This document shows positions 25,361-35,264 of a stretch of DNA of 64,000 bases, piece by piece. The position numbers and the translations under genes were made by a program. Numbering within the stretch: the first letter of the stretch is position 1; each line of letters starts with the position of its first letter. This DNA comes from Glacieibacterium arshaanense (GTDB lineage Bacteria > Pseudomonadota > Alphaproteobacteria > Sphingomonadales > Sphingomonadaceae): contig NZ_SIHO01000002.1 of NCBI RefSeq assembly GCF_004681125.1, positions 1,114,365 to 1,178,364 on the forward strand, given 5' to 3'. Below the pieces are notes generated by a model. It was not told the DNA's origin, made no database searches, and saw only the letters and a program-made list of their open reading frames with translations.

Positions 25361-26311
25361 ATGAGCGATCCTTACGCAATACTTGGTGTGACGCGGAGCG
25401 CGAGCGCGGCCGAAATCAAAAAGGCCTATCGCAAGCTTGCGAAGGAAAATCACCCCGACAAGAATGCCGACAATCCCAAGGCGCTTGAAAAGTTCAAGGC
25501 GGCATCGTCGGCCTATGCGCTGCTGTCCGACGAAAAGACCCGCGGCCAATATGATCGCGGCGAAATCGACGGCGACGGCCAGCCCAAGGCGCCTGCCGGC
25601 TTCGGCGGCGGCGGCAACCCATTCGGCGGCGGCTTTCAGGGCGGTGGTCGCCCCGGTGCCGGCCCGCAGGGCTTCGACTTCGGCGGCGACGCCGGTGACA
25701 TTTTCTCCGAACTTTTCGGCGGCCGCGGTCGTGGCGGCGGCAATCCGTTCGGCGGCGGTTTCGAAACCCGCCAGCGCGCCCCGCAAAAGGGCGCCGATGT
25801 CGCCTACCGTCTGATGGTGCCGTTCGAGGATGCGGCGACACTCAAGCCGCAGCGCATCACGCTGCGCAACGGCAAGACACTCGATCTCAAGCTGCCCGCA
25901 GGTTTCACCGCCGAAAAGCCGCTGCGCATGACAGGCCAGGGCGATGAAGGCCCCGGTGGTCCCGGTGCGGCGCTGATCACGCTCGAAGTCGCCAAGCATC
26001 GCTTTTTCGTCCGTGACGGCGATGACGTGCTGCTCGACCTGCCGGTGCGACTGCACGAGGCGGTGCTCGGTGCCAAGCTCAAGGTGCCGACGGTCGACGG
26101 TGCGGTCATGCTCGGCATTCCGGCAGGGTCGACGACGGGCAAGATTTTGCGCCTGCGCGGCAAGGGTTTCAGCCGTGCCGACGGCACCCGCGGTGACCAG
26201 CTGGTAACGCTGCAGGTCGATCTGCCCGCCGATGACGCGGCGCTCAAGGCGTTTGCCGAAACCTGGCGCGACGACCGCCGCAATCCCCGCGCCGCGCTCG
26301 GCGTCGACTAG
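25361..26311 (+). CDS. DnaJ C-terminal-domain co-chaperone (CbpA-like)
   Basis: A 316-residue Hsp40. The J-domain occupies about 1-65 with the HPD motif at residues 31-33. A glycine/phenylalanine-rich linker with two NPFGGGF elements follows (85-140). The two beta domains of DnaJ_C run from about 145 to 310. There is no CxxCxGxG zinc domain, so it is a class B, CbpA-type protein that stimulates DnaK ATPase. A GGAGAG ribosome-binding site precedes the ATG. It overlaps nothing and is 9 bp from the BrkB-family gene on the same strand. Confidence 0.95.
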   Translation: MSDPYAILGVTRSASAAEIKKAYRKLAKENHPDKNADNPKALEKFKAASSAYALLSDEKTRGQYDRGEIDGDGQPKAPAGFGGGGNPFGGGFQGGGRPGAGPQGFDFGGDAGDIFSELFGGRGRGGGNPFGGGFETRQRAPQKGADVAYRLMVPFEDAATLKPQRITLRNGKTLDLKLPAGFTAEKPLRMTGQGDEGPGGPGAALITLEVAKHRFFVRDGDDVLLDLPVRLHEAVLGAKLKVPTVDGAVMLGIPAGSTTGKILRLRGKGFSRADGTRGDQLVTLQVDLPADDAALKAFAETWRDDRRNPRAALGVD

Positions 26312-26320
26312 GCGCCAGGC

Positions 26321-27244
26321 GTGCGGCTGCCGGCCACAGTGCGAGGGGCATTCCGCCGGTTTATCGCGACCAACTACTGGGCCTGGTCGGTCATGGTGCA
26401 GACGCTGTCGGGCACCTGGCGCGACGGCTTCGCCAACGCCGGCAACCTCGCATACCTGTCGCTGGTCACGCTGTTTCCGTTCTTCATCGTCGTCGCGGTG
26501 GTGGCGGGCGCTTTCGGGGCGTCGGATGACGGCATGCGCGCGGTGACGCTGTTCCTCGATGCGCTGCCGGCGCAGGTCGTCGGCTCGTTGCGCGGCCCGA
26601 TCGATGAAGTCGTCCGCCACGCAGCAGAGGCGACGGGGCCGCTGCTCGTGGTCAGCCTCGTGCTGATGCTGTGGACGATTTCGAGCACCATCGAGGCCAT
26701 CCGCGACATTCTCCACGCGGCCTATCAGGTCAAATCGGACGAGGCGTTCTGGCGCTACCGGCTTGGGTCAGTGCTGCTGATTTTCGTCGCGGTCGGGGTG
26801 ATGATGCTGGCGTTCGCGTTCCAGCTGGCGATGACCAGCGTCGAGGCGGTTTTCGCGCAGTTTCTCCCCGTCGCATCGGCGACGTTCGACCGGCTCGGCA
26901 TCGGCCGGCTGGTGCCCGTGGCGGTCATGCTGGCGACGCTGTACGTGACCATCTGGAGCCTGACACCGCTGCGTTACCGCGGCGGCGACTATCTCGTCTG
27001 GCCCGGGGTCGCGCTGACTATCGGCGTCTGGCTCGGCACGACGATGCTGCTGCCGCCGCTGCTCAGCCACCTGACCGGTTATGACCGCACCTATGGCAGC
27101 TTCGCCGGCGTCATCATCGCGCTGTTGTTCTTCTATATCATCGGCATGGGTCTGGTGCTCGGCATCCACCTCAACGCGGCACTGGCGATTGTGCCGCGAT
27201 TGCGCCAGAAGAAGCGTCCAATCGCACCGATTCAGGGAGCCTGA
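26321..27244 (+). CDS. YihY/BrkB-family inner-membrane protein
   Basis: A 307-residue membrane protein with about six helices, of the family once called ribonuclease BN and now YihY/virulence factor BrkB. The N-terminal loop DGFANAGNLAYLSLVTLFPFF is characteristic, as is SLTPLRYRGGDYLVWPGV in the middle and YGSFAGVIIALLFFYIIGMGLVLG near the end. The start is GTG. Function unclear; suggested as envelope transport or fatty-acid/membrane related. It is 1 bp upstream of the fabI start and thus part of its operon. Confidence 0.93.
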   Translation: MRLPATVRGAFRRFIATNYWAWSVMVQTLSGTWRDGFANAGNLAYLSLVTLFPFFIVVAVVAGAFGASDDGMRAVTLFLDALPAQVVGSLRGPIDEVVRHAAEATGPLLVVSLVLMLWTISSTIEAIRDILHAAYQVKSDEAFWRYRLGSVLLIFVAVGVMMLAFAFQLAMTSVEAVFAQFLPVASATFDRLGIGRLVPVAVMLATLYVTIWSLTPLRYRGGDYLVWPGVALTIGVWLGTTMLLPPLLSHLTGYDRTYGSFAGVIIALLFFYIIGMGLVLGIHLNAALAIVPRLRQKKRPIAPIQGA

Positions 27245-27245
27245 A

Positions 27246-28061
27246 GTGGCAGAACCAAAAAGCGGCATCATGGCAGGCAAGCGCGGCCTCATCATGGGTG
27301 TCGCCAACGACCGCTCGCTGGCGTGGGGCATCGCGCAGGCGGTGGCCGCGCAGGGCGGCGAGATTGCCTTCAGCTTCCAGGGCGAGGCGCTCGAAAAGCG
27401 CGTGCGGCCTTTGGCCGAATCGCTTGGTGCCGATTTCCTGATCGAATGCGATGTCGCCGATCCGGCATCGATGGACGCCGCCTTTGCGACGCTGGCGGCA
27501 CGCTGGCCGACGATCGACTTTGTCGTCCACGCCATCGGCTTTTCGGACAAGAACGAGCTGCGCGGCCGCTATGTCGATACCAGTATCGAAAATTTCGCGA
27601 TGACGATGAACATCAGCGTGTTCAGCTTCACTGATGTCGCGCGCCGCGTGCTGCCGCTGATGAAGGCCGGCGGCAGTCTGCTGACGCTGAGCTACTACGG
27701 CGCCGAAAAGGTCATTCCGCACTACAACGTCATGGGCGTGGCGAAGGCCGCACTCGAAGCCTCGGTCAAATATCTGGCGATGGACCTCGGCCCCGAAAAC
27801 ATTCGCGTCAACGCGATCTCGGCCGGCCCGATCAAGACGCTGGCCGCCAGCGGCATCGGCGACTTCCGCTACATTCTGAAATGGAACGAGCATAACGCAC
27901 CGCTGCGCCGCAACGTCACCATCGAGGATGTCGGCGGCGCCGGTGCCTATCTGCTCAGCCACCTCGCCAGCGGCGTCACCGGCGAAATCCATCACGTCGA
28001 TGCCGGCTACAACGTCATCGGCATGAAGGCCGAAGACGCGCCCGACATGAGCGTCGTGTGA
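27246..28061 (+). CDS. fabI: Enoyl-[acyl-carrier-protein] reductase (NADH)
   Basis: A 271-residue SDR-fold enzyme that reduces enoyl-ACP in type II fatty-acid synthesis; target of triclosan and isoniazid-type inhibitors in other bacteria. Catalytic residues by alignment to E. coli FabI are Tyr150, Tyr160 and Lys167 in [33 protein letters not shown] is the NAD-binding segment and [13 protein letters not shown] the substrate-loop signature. The start is GTG at 27246, or ATG at 27270 with an 8-residue shorter product. The aroC start overlaps the stop codon. Confidence 0.95.
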   Translation: MAEPKSGIMAGKRGLIMGVANDRSLAWGIAQAVAAQGGEIAFSFQGEALEKRVRPLAESLGADFLIECDVADPASMDAAFATLAARWPTIDFVVHAIGFSDKNELRGRYVDTSIENFAMTMNISVFSFTDVARRVLPLMKAGGSLLTLSYYGAEKVIPHYNVMGVAKAALEASVKYLAMDLGPENIRVNAISAGPIKTLAASGIGDFRYILKWNEHNAPLRRNVTIEDVGGAGAYLLSHLASGVTGEIHHVDAGYNVIGMKAEDAPDMSVV

Positions 28062-29128
28062 GCTACAACAGCTTCGGCAACCTCTTCCGCTTCACCACCT
28101 GGGGCGAATCGCACGGGCCGGCGCTTGGCGCGGTCGTTGACGGCTGCCCGCCGGGGCTGGCGCTGAGCGAGGCCGATTTGCAGCCGTGGCTCGACAAGCG
28201 GCGGCCGGGCACATCGCGCTTCACGACGCAGCGGCAGGAGCCCGACGCGGTGCGCATCCTTTCGGGGGTGTACGAAGGCCGCACCACCGGCACGCCGATT
28301 TCGCTGATGATCGAGAATGTCGACCAGCGCTCGAAGGACTATTCGGAGGTGGCGCGTGCCTATCGCCCCGGCCATGCCGACTACGCCTATGACGCCAAAT
28401 ACGGCCTGCGCGACCCGCGTGGCGGCGGGCGGTCATCGGCACGTGAAACCGCAGCGCGCGTCGCGGCGGGCGGAGTGGCGCGACTGGTCATTCCCGAGGT
28501 CAAGATTCGCGCCTATCTCGTTGAAATCGGCGGCATCGCTATCGACCGCAGCCGCTTCGACGACGCGGAAATCGACAACAACCCGTTCTTCTGTCCCGAT
28601 GCCGGCACCGTGCCGCTGTGGGAAGCCGCGCTCGACGCCGCACGCAAGTCGGGGTCGTCGCTCGGCGCCATCGTCGAATGCGTCGCCGACGGCGTGCCGG
28701 CAGGCTGGGGCGCACCGCTCTATGCCAAGCTCGACAGCCAGTTGGCGGCTGCGTGCATGAGCATCAATGCGGTCAAGGGCGTCGAAATCGGTGATGGCTT
28801 CGGCGTGGCGCGATTGCGCGGCGAGGACAATGCCGATGCGATGCGCCCGGGTAATGACGGACCGCTATTTCTCGCCAATCACGCCGGCGGCATCGTGGGC
28901 GGCATCTCGACCGGTCAGCCGGTGGTGGTGCGCATGGCGTTGAAGCCGACCTCGTCGATCCTGACGCCGGTGCAGACGATTACCCGCGACGGCGAAGCCA
29001 CCGAAATCGTCACCAAGGGCCGCCACGACCCCTGCGTCGGCATCCGCGCTGCACCGGTGGCGGAAGCCATGATGGCACTGGTGCTGGCGGACGCGAAGTT
29101 GATGCAGCGCGGCCAGACCGGGCGGTAG
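28058..29128 (+). CDS. aroC: Chorismate synthase
   Basis: A 356-residue FMNH2-dependent lyase that converts EPSP to chorismate, the branch point to aromatic amino acids and folate. Signatures are [14 protein letters not shown], the [14 protein letters not shown] segment with [18 protein letters not shown] in two parts, the [13 protein letters not shown] block and a terminal [15 protein letters not shown]. The start is GTG overlapping the TGA of fabI (GTGA), so translation is coupled. Length is normal. Confidence 0.97.
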   Translation: MSYNSFGNLFRFTTWGESHGPALGAVVDGCPPGLALSEADLQPWLDKRRPGTSRFTTQRQEPDAVRILSGVYEGRTTGTPISLMIENVDQRSKDYSEVARAYRPGHADYAYDAKYGLRDPRGGGRSSARETAARVAAGGVARLVIPEVKIRAYLVEIGGIAIDRSRFDDAEIDNNPFFCPDAGTVPLWEAALDAARKSGSSLGAIVECVADGVPAGWGAPLYAKLDSQLAAACMSINAVKGVEIGDGFGVARLRGEDNADAMRPGNDGPLFLANHAGGIVGGISTGQPVVVRMALKPTSSILTPVQTITRDGEATEIVTKGRHDPCVGIRAAPVAEAMMALVLADAKLMQRGQTGR

Positions 29129-29215
29129 GCTGCAGCGGCTAGGCTTGCCATTGCTGCATCGCAGCGATAATGAGGCGCGCATCCAATCAACCCCAGTTTT
29201 CCGAACGGACCCAAC

Positions 29216-29638
29216 ATGGCCACCGAACGCACTTTCTCGATCATCAAGCCCGATGCGACGCGCCGCAACCTGACCGGTGCGATCAATGCCGTCATCGAAA
29301 ATTCGGGGCTTCGTATCGTCGCGCAGAAGCGCCTGCAGCTGACCCGCGCACAGGCCGAAGGTTTCTATGCCGTGCACCGCGAACGCGGCTTCTTCGGTGA
29401 ACTCGTCGAGTTCATGATCTCGGGCCCGGTCGTGGTCCAGGTTCTCGAAGGCGACAACGCCGTGCTCGCCTACCGCGACATCATGGGCGCCACCAACCCG
29501 GCGAACGCCGCCGAAGGCACCATCCGCAAGCTGTTCGCCGAAAGCATTGAAGCCAATTCGGCGCATGGTTCGGACAGCCTCGAGAACGCCGCGATCGAGA
29601 TCGCGTACTTCTTCGCGCAGACTGAAATTGTCGGCTGA
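29216..29638 (+). CDS. ndk: Nucleoside-diphosphate kinase
   Basis: A 140-residue enzyme that equilibrates nucleoside triphosphates using a phospho-histidine. The active-site His117 lies in [12 protein letters not shown] and the nucleotide-binding [14 protein letters not shown] segment precedes it. The length is standard for the short bacterial form. The ATG has a GGACCC-type weak ribosome-binding site. It stands alone, followed by a structured repeat. Confidence 0.97.
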   Translation: MATERTFSIIKPDATRRNLTGAINAVIENSGLRIVAQKRLQLTRAQAEGFYAVHRERGFFGELVEFMISGPVVVQVLEGDNAVLAYRDIMGATNPANAAEGTIRKLFAESIEANSAHGSDSLENAAIEIAYFFAQTEIVG

Positions 29639-29660
29639 GACGCGGCCAGCGCCTAACGTC

Positions 29661-29780
29661 AAATTTGCACTTGCGAATTTGCCGCTCGGCGCGGACTCGC
29701 GTCCAGCCCGGCCGGCGGGGCAGCGGCGATCACGCCGCTGAACCCGTCCGACGCGCGGGCTTTGCCCGCGCCTTTACTTC
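29661..29780 (+). repeat. Structured intergenic repeat, copy 1
   Basis: About 120 bp lying between the convergent ndk and cupin genes, matched by a second copy at 45354-45477. Hairpin A: AGCGGCG (29722-29728)-ATCA-CGCCGCT. Hairpin B: GCGCGGGC (29753-29760)-TTT-GCCCGCGC. The region 29696-29724 (CGCG...GGCCGGCGGGGC) is highly conserved between the two copies. Compensatory changes in both stems relative to copy 2 indicate selection for the fold. Confidence 0.75.
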
Positions 29781-29808
29781 AAAACGCCCGCGCCAATCGC
29801 AGCGTCTG

Positions 29809-30279
29809 TTAACCGCCAACCTTCACCCAAGGCGGCAACGCCGGGTCCACATCCGTCGACGTCACCGGCCCCATCCCGATAATCTGCACCACCGCCGGCG
29901 CGTCGCTGTTCGACCCGTCCCAATGCACGCCGCCCGCCGGATGGAACATGAAGCTGCCCGCCGGCAGCGGCGTCGCCGCGGCCGGGTCGAAGCGCGCGCC
30001 AGTGCCGGCCGCCCAGCGTCCCTCAAGCACGGTGACATAGCGATCCTGGCTGTGGGAATGCGGCCGGTCCATCACATGCGGCGGAAAGCGCACGCGCACG
30101 ACATAAATCCCCGGCTTCGACGGATCGCCATAGACTACGGCGGCGCGCACGCCATGGCTGTCGGGCATCTCGCGCCACACCAGCTGGTCCGCCGGTACGA
30201 CCATGAAGTCGCCCGCCACCGCCGTTGCCGCCAGTCCCGCACCCGCCAGCACCACTGCCACCGCCAAAGCCCGCATCAT
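29809..30279 (-). CDS. Secreted cupin-domain protein
   Basis: A 156-residue protein with a signal peptide (RALAVAVVLAGAGLAATAVA) and a single cupin barrel. The first cupin metal motif is seen as RPHSHSQDRYVTVLEG (G(X)5HxH(X)3-4E type) and the second as AGSFMFHPAGGVHWDGS. A GGGAG ribosome-binding site precedes the tandem ATGATG. It is on the same strand as the metallo-hydrolase upstream, with a 90 bp gap. The ligand is unknown; similar proteins bind small polar substrates or act as periplasmic dioxygenases. Confidence 0.87.
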   Translation of the reverse strand: MMRALAVAVVLAGAGLAATAVAGDFMVVPADQLVWREMPDSHGVRAAVVYGDPSKPGIYVVRVRFPPHVMDRPHSHSQDRYVTVLEGRWAAGTGARFDPAAATPLPAGSFMFHPAGGVHWDGSNSDAPAVVQIIGMGPVTSTDVDPALPPWVKVGG

Positions 30280-30368
30280 GCCCAGTCTCCCTGCGTCACC
30301 GCGCGCGGCGATAGTCCCATGCTTCGCCGCACGCTGCAAATGTGGGTCAGATCGGCAGCCCCGCCAGC

Positions 30369-31235
30369 CTATTTGCTGCCGCCCGCCGCTTGCTTCGCCA
30401 GATCCGCTTCGAACGCCGCTTGCGCGCTGCTGGCGATCGTCGCGAGCAGGTCGGGATCAACGAACGCCTGCGCGTCACCCGCGACTTGTCGTGCGTGGCG
30501 GCCGAGCACATCGGCTTGGTCAGGGTGCGGCGTCAGCACGATGTCGGCCTGCAGCGTCGCCAGGCGCGCGAAGGTTGCGCGAAAGTCGGCGACGATGCCG
30601 GGATAGCCGGTGTTTCCGACCAGGCGATTTCCCGCGACGGTGAAGCTGCATGGGAACATGACTGCGTAGCTGCGCGAGCCCTCGCGTACGGTCATGCGCC
30701 AGCTGGTGCAGCCGGGCGTATGACCCGGCGTCAGGATCGGGGTGAGTGCGACGTCGCCCAGCGTCACCGGCACGCCGTCCGCCAGAATTGTATCGACCTT
30801 GACCGGCGGAAACTTGACCACGCCGTAGCTGGTGACGCTGGGCGGCGTGCCGCTTTCAAGCGCGCCACGGTCGCGTGCGGACGCCGCCAGCCGCGCCCCG
30901 CTGTCGGCCTTGAGCTGCGCCAGCCCCGCCGCATGGTCGAAATGTGCGTGGCTGTTTATCAGCAGCTTCACGTCGCGCATGCGGAAGCCGAGCGCGGCGA
31001 TGTTGCGCTCGATCATCGGTACATTCTCTTCCATCGTGCCGTCGAGCAGCACCAGCCCGCCCGAGGTTTGGATCAGATACGCCGAAAGCCCCTTGCTGCC
31101 GACATAGTAGATCGGGCCGACGATGTGGAATGGCGTTTGCGCCTCGGTCCATGCGGGCGGATCGAGTCCCGCCCGCGCAGCGCTGCCGACAAACAACAGC
31201 GCGGCGATCGCCAGCGTCGTGTGTAGCAGCCTCAC
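30369..31235 (-). CDS. Subclass B3-type metallo-beta-lactamase-fold hydrolase
   Basis: A 288-residue secreted MBL-fold enzyme. GTG start, then the signal peptide HTTLAIAALLFVGSAARA. Zinc ligands follow the B3 pattern: His96-x-His98-x-Asp100-His101 (SHAHFDHAAGL), His172 in GHTPGCTSW and His237 in TPHPDQ. This is the architecture of B3 beta-lactamases such as L1 or THIN-B, but many environmental homologues have other hydrolytic roles, so resistance is not proven. The start overlaps the stop of the purN fusion (GTGA), so it is translationally coupled to purine genes, an odd neighbour. Confidence 0.9.
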   Translation of the reverse strand: MRLLHTTLAIAALLFVGSAARAGLDPPAWTEAQTPFHIVGPIYYVGSKGLSAYLIQTSGGLVLLDGTMEENVPMIERNIAALGFRMRDVKLLINSHAHFDHAAGLAQLKADSGARLAASARDRGALESGTPPSVTSYGVVKFPPVKVDTILADGVPVTLGDVALTPILTPGHTPGCTSWRMTVREGSRSYAVMFPCSFTVAGNRLVGNTGYPGIVADFRATFARLATLQADIVLTPHPDQADVLGRHARQVAGDAQAFVDPDLLATIASSAQAAFEADLAKQAAGGSK

Positions 31236-32176
31236 AGGTCGAACATCGCTGCCAGCCGCTTCGGCGCACTCATGCGCCAGCTGCGCGACAGCCAATCCTC
31301 GATATGCCCCCAATCGACCGCGCCGCCATCGAGCCGGATGCCGACCCAGCCCGACGGCCCGAGATACGCCGGTCGGTAATATAAATCGGGGTCATTCTCG
31401 ATGAGCTGCGCCTGTTCCTCGACGCCGCTCGCCTTGACGAGGAGCCCGGTGACGCCGTCGTGATGATGGTCGTAGCTGAAATAGGCGAAGAACTTGCCAC
31501 CTTCGACAAAGAACCCCGGCGACCCGTGCGACAATTTTTCCGCCGCCGCGGGCAATCCAAGCGCCAGCGCACGGACCTTGGTGAGCAGCGCTTCGGGGCT
31601 GACCTCCGCTGCCACCAGTTCGGCCAGCACGCGCGGAAATAGCTGGTGTTCGGCAATGCGCACGCGCTCGGCGAGCGTTTCGACGGTGTCGCCCGGTTGC
31701 ACCGCCACGCGCACTTGGCCCAAAATCGGCCCGGAATCGAGTTCGGCGACGACGTGATGCACCGTCGCGCCGGTCACCTTCTCGCCCGCCGCCAGTACGG
31801 CGGCATGCGTGTCGAGGCCCTTGTGCGCGGGTAGCAGTGACGGGTGGATGTTTATAATGCGCCCGGCGTAGCGCTTGACGAAATCGTCGCCGAGAATCCG
31901 CATATAACCGGCACACGCGATGTAATCGATGCCGGCAGCGTCGATGGCGTCGGCGAGTGCAATTTCAAACCCGGCGCGATTGCCGCGCGCCGGCGGCAGG
32001 TTGGCGGTAGCGACGCCTTCGGCACGCGCCAGCGCTAGCCCCTCGGCATCGGGCTTGTCCGACGCGACCAGCGCGACTTCATACGGGCAATCCGGCGCCT
32101 GTGCGGCGTAGATCAGCGCGGCCATGTTCGACCCGCGTCCCGAAATCAGCACCGCAACGCGTTTGCACTCAGGCAA
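31232..32176 (-). CDS. purN: PurN glycinamide formyltransferase fused to an MmcQ/YjbR-like domain
   Basis: A ~314-residue protein. The N-terminal ~190 residues are PurN, which formylates GAR with 10-formyl-THF in purine synthesis: [12 protein letters not shown], catalytic Asn/His in [16 protein letters not shown] and Asp in [10 protein letters not shown]. Residues ~200-300 resemble MmcQ/YjbR (CyaY-like) DNA-binding proteins: [30 protein letters not shown] and a terminal [14 protein letters not shown]. The total is about 110 residues longer than ordinary PurN. The start is uncertain: a TTG at 32176 overlaps purM by 8 bp and has GGAAG nearby; GTGs at 32197 or 32224 are alternatives. Confidence 0.9.
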   Translation of the reverse strand: MPECKRVAVLISGRGSNMAALIYAAQAPDCPYEVALVASDKPDAEGLALARAEGVATANLPPARGNRAGFEIALADAIDAAGIDYIACAGYMRILGDDFVKRYAGRIINIHPSLLPAHKGLDTHAAVLAAGEKVTGATVHHVVAELDSGPILGQVRVAVQPGDTVETLAERVRIAEHQLFPRVLAELVAAEVSPEALLTKVRALALGLPAAAEKLSHGSPGFFVEGGKFFAYFSYDHHHDGVTGLLVKASGVEEQAQLIENDPDLYYRPAYLGPSGWVGIRLDGGAVDWGHIEDWLSRSWRMSAPKRLAAMFDL

Positions 32177-33263
32177 GGTGCGTCGCTTCCCAGGCACCGC
32201 GTGCCGACCAGGTTTCGTCACCACCGCGCACCGTGCAGCCGCGGTCGCCGGGGACGATCTTGCCGATGGTAAATACGGCTTCGCCGGCAGCGGTCAAAGC
32301 CGCGCTGACGTCCGCGACATCGGCGGCCGCCAACGCGAGCACCATGCCGATGCCGCAGTTGAAGGTGCGTGCCAGTTCGCCGGGCTCGATGCGGCCTTGC
32401 GCCTGCAGCCAGGCGAACACCCGCGGCTGCGCCCAGGCATCGGCATCGATTTCGGCATGCAGGCCCTTGGGCAGCACGCGCGGGACGTTTTCGAGCAGGC
32501 CGCCGCCAGTGATGTGCGCCAGCGCATGGATCTTGCCGGCGCGGATGCTCGGCAGCAGCGAGCGCACATAGATGCGCGTCGGCGTCAGCAATGCGCGCCC
32601 GAGCAGTTGCTCGATATCAAACGGCGCCGGCCGGTCGAGCTTGTGGCCGCCATCGGCGATGATGCGGCGAATCAGCGAATAGCCGTTCGAATGCGGGCCG
32701 GTCGAGGCGAGGCCGAGCAGCACATCGCCTGCCGCGACCTTGTCACCGGTCAGCTGCTCGCCGCGTTCGACGGCGCCGACCGAAAAGCCCGCGAGGTCAT
32801 AATCGCCCGCCGCATACATGCCGGGCATTTCGGCGGTTTCGCCACCAATGAGCGCGCAGCCGGCCTGCTTGCAGCCTTCGGCAATGCCGGCGACAACGCG
32901 CACCGCGGTATCGGTGTCGAGCTTGCCGCTGGCGAAATAGTCGAGGAAAAACAGCGGCTCAGCCCCCTGGACGATCAGGTCGTTGACGCACATCGCCACC
33001 AGATCGATGCCAACGCTGTCGTGCAGCCCGGTGTCGATGGCGAGCTTGAGCTTGGTGCCGACGCCGTCATTGGCGGCGACCAGCAACGGGTCCTTGTAGC
33101 CCGCAGCGCGCGGGTCGAAGAAGCCGCCGAAACCGCCGAGTTCGGCGTCGGCGCCCGCGCGCGCAGTGGCGCGCGCCAGCGGCGCAATGGCGCGCACCAG
33201 GGCATTGCCGGCTTCGATCGATACGCCGGCGTCAGCGTAGGTGAGGGGGGTGCGATTGGTCAT
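32169..33263 (-). CDS. purM: Phosphoribosylformylglycinamidine cyclo-ligase
   Basis: A 364-residue ATP-dependent AIR synthetase of de novo purine synthesis. Signatures are [34 protein letters not shown] in two parts, [10 protein letters not shown] and the [18 protein letters not shown] glycine-rich ATP loop; [16 protein letters not shown] marks the C-terminal domain. Gene order purM-purN on one strand is common in alphaproteobacteria. It is divergent from the DUF2066 gene across an 83 bp gap. Confidence 0.96.
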   Translation of the reverse strand: MTNRTPLTYADAGVSIEAGNALVRAIAPLARATARAGADAELGGFGGFFDPRAAGYKDPLLVAANDGVGTKLKLAIDTGLHDSVGIDLVAMCVNDLIVQGAEPLFFLDYFASGKLDTDTAVRVVAGIAEGCKQAGCALIGGETAEMPGMYAAGDYDLAGFSVGAVERGEQLTGDKVAAGDVLLGLASTGPHSNGYSLIRRIIADGGHKLDRPAPFDIEQLLGRALLTPTRIYVRSLLPSIRAGKIHALAHITGGGLLENVPRVLPKGLHAEIDADAWAQPRVFAWLQAQGRIEPGELARTFNCGIGMVLALAAADVADVSAALTAAGEAVFTIGKIVPGDRGCTVRGGDETWSARGAWEATHLA

Positions 33264-33346
33264 TTGCCAGTCATTAGCGACATCGGGCTTGGTTTTCGAC
33301 TCTCAAAGTCTTTAAGAGCATCGGTGAGTTGGTTTTGAGGAACAGC

Positions 33347-34618
33347 GTGCGCACCTGGTTGGTCTGGATTGCGGTTTTGCTCGGCATGCTGGCGCTGGCT
33401 CCGGCGCGTGCGCAGGAGGCGGGCGACGCGGCGAGTGCCTATACCATCGGCGGGATTGCCGTGGACGTCGCAGCCAAGACCCCCGATGAAGCACGCCGCA
33501 CCGCCTATACGCTGGCGCAGCGCCGCGCCTGGCCGCAGCTGTGGGCGCGGATGACCGGCACTTCGGCGGCGTCGGCGCCGCATCTGTCCGATGCGACGCT
33601 CGAGTCGATCGTCGCGGGCATCGAGGTGCAGGGCGAACGCTTTTCGATGACGCGCTATATCGCGACGCTCGGCGTGGTGTTCGACCGCGCGCGCGCCAGC
33701 GGCTATTTCACCGGCATCGGCGGCGCGCTGCATTCGGAACCGATGCTGCTGTTGCCGCTGCTCCACGACGGCGGCGCGCGTTTCGTTTATGAACGCAAGA
33801 CGCCGTGGGTGCTGGCGTGGCAGCGCTATTCGCAGATGGTCAGCCCGATCACCTACATCCTCGCCAGCGGCTCGGCGGGCGACAACATCCTGTTGACCGC
33901 CTATCAGACCAGCCGTCCCGACCGGCCGCTGTGGCGCAACATTCTCAACCGCTTCCGCACCGTCGATGTGCTCGTCGCCGAAGCCGTGCTGACGCGGCTG
34001 TACCCCGGCGGGCCGGTCGATGCGCTGTTCATCGCGCGTCACGGGCCTGATTCGACCGAACTCGGGCGCTTCAAACTGCGTGCGCCGAACCAGGCTGGAC
34101 TCGATGCGATGCTCGATGCCGGTGCGCGCGGCATTGACGCCATCTATTCGCAAGCCTTGCAGGACGGCCGCCTGCGCTCCGAGCCCGATTTGATCGCCGC
34201 GATGGAGCCGATTGCCAGTGGCGCGCCGATGTTCGACGCCCCCGAACGCGTCGCTTCTGCGGCCGCAATCGAATTGCTGGTGCCCACCCCCGACAGCGCT
34301 GCCTGGACCGCCGCAGAAGCGCTGCTGCGCTCGACGCCGACGGTTGCCGGCGTGACGCTGACCAGCCTGTCGATCGGCGGCAGCACCGGCGTGCTCGTCC
34401 AGTATAGCGAGAGCCGCGAAATGCTCGCCTACCAGCTCTACCTGAAGGGCATGACGCTGGCGCCGACATCGTCGGGTCTGCTGCTGCGCCGCCGCGAGCC
34501 GGGCGATCCAGTGGTGACGGCGCCGGTAGTGGCGCCAGTCGCGCCTGCCGCAGCCGCACCCGCCGGAACGGCGACCGAAGCCCCGGCGGACCTGCCCGCG
34601 ACCGAGGCGCCGCGCTGA
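33347..34618 (+). CDS. DUF2066 secreted protein
   Basis: A 423-residue protein with a signal peptide (VWIAVLLGMLALAPARAQ) and a DUF2066 domain from about 25 to 260. The DUF2066 pattern is recognisable as DEARRTAYTLAQRRAWPQLW and YFTGIGGALHSEPMLLLPLL. The C-terminal 30 residues are Ala/Pro-rich low complexity. The GTG at 33347 is preferred because TGAGG lies at 33336-33340; two TTGs lie 12 and 18 bp further upstream. It lies directly before hdaA (4 bp gap), an arrangement common in alphaproteobacteria. Function unknown. Confidence 0.88.
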   Translation: MRTWLVWIAVLLGMLALAPARAQEAGDAASAYTIGGIAVDVAAKTPDEARRTAYTLAQRRAWPQLWARMTGTSAASAPHLSDATLESIVAGIEVQGERFSMTRYIATLGVVFDRARASGYFTGIGGALHSEPMLLLPLLHDGGARFVYERKTPWVLAWQRYSQMVSPITYILASGSAGDNILLTAYQTSRPDRPLWRNILNRFRTVDVLVAEAVLTRLYPGGPVDALFIARHGPDSTELGRFKLRAPNQAGLDAMLDAGARGIDAIYSQALQDGRLRSEPDLIAAMEPIASGAPMFDAPERVASAAAIELLVPTPDSAAWTAAEALLRSTPTVAGVTLTSLSIGGSTGVLVQYSESREMLAYQLYLKGMTLAPTSSGLLLRRREPGDPVVTAPVVAPVAPAAAAPAGTATEAPADLPATEAPR

Positions 34619-34622
34619 CAAG

Positions 34623-35240
34623 ATGAGCCAGCTGCCGCTGCCGCTCGCCTATCGCAGCGCCGATGGCGAGGCGGATTTCTTTGTTTCGCAAGCCAATGCC
34701 GCCGCCGTCGAATGGCTCGACCGCTGGCCCGAATGGCCGGTGCCGTGCGCGTTGATTGTTGGCCCGCCGGGATCGGGCAAGAGCCACCTCGCACGCATTT
34801 TCGCCCGCCGCACCGGCGCGACCATTGCCGATGACGCCGAAGCGCTCGACGCCGAAACACTGTTCCACCGCTGGAATGCCGCAACGCGCGAGGCGCCGCT
34901 GCTGATGACCGCGACCCGCCCGCCGCGCGACTGGCCGCACGGGCTCGCCGATTTGGGCTCGCGGCTGGCAGCGACACCGCAGCTGCGCATCGAAGCGCCT
35001 GACGACGCGCTGCTTGCGGCGCTGCTGGCGAAACAGTTCCGCGACCACGGCCTGCGCGTGTCGGGTGATGTCGTCGACTATGTCCTGGCGCGCATCGACC
35101 GCGATTTCGGCAGCATCGCACGCGTCGTCGAACAGCTCGATGCCGCAGCCTTAGCCGCCGGCCGGCCGATTACCGTGCCGCTGGCGCGTTCAGTGCTGAT
35201 GGCGCAGGGCGACTGGATCGACACTGTCATGGACGTGTAA
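34623..35240 (+). CDS. hdaA: HdaA: DnaA-related regulatory AAA+ protein
   Basis: A 205-residue DnaA-like AAA+ protein without the DNA-binding domain. In Caulobacter HdaA binds the beta-clamp and drives hydrolysis of DnaA-ATP, preventing overinitiation. The N-terminal QLPLPL at residues 3-8 is the clamp-binding motif. Walker A is GPPGSGKS (47-54). The lid region carries VLARIDRDFGSIARVVEQLD. The size matches the family. The next gene, ppk1, starts 24 bp later. Confidence 0.93.
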   Translation: MSQLPLPLAYRSADGEADFFVSQANAAAVEWLDRWPEWPVPCALIVGPPGSGKSHLARIFARRTGATIADDAEALDAETLFHRWNAATREAPLLMTATRPPRDWPHGLADLGSRLAATPQLRIEAPDDALLAALLAKQFRDHGLRVSGDVVDYVLARIDRDFGSIARVVEQLDAAALAAGRPITVPLARSVLMAQGDWIDTVMDV

Positions 35241-35264
35241 CAGTGCGGCAGCTACACTGGGGGA

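Noticed and set aside
26768..27550. 260-codon minus-strand frame across the BrkB and fabI genes
   Set aside because: Antisense to two strongly supported genes, no motif.
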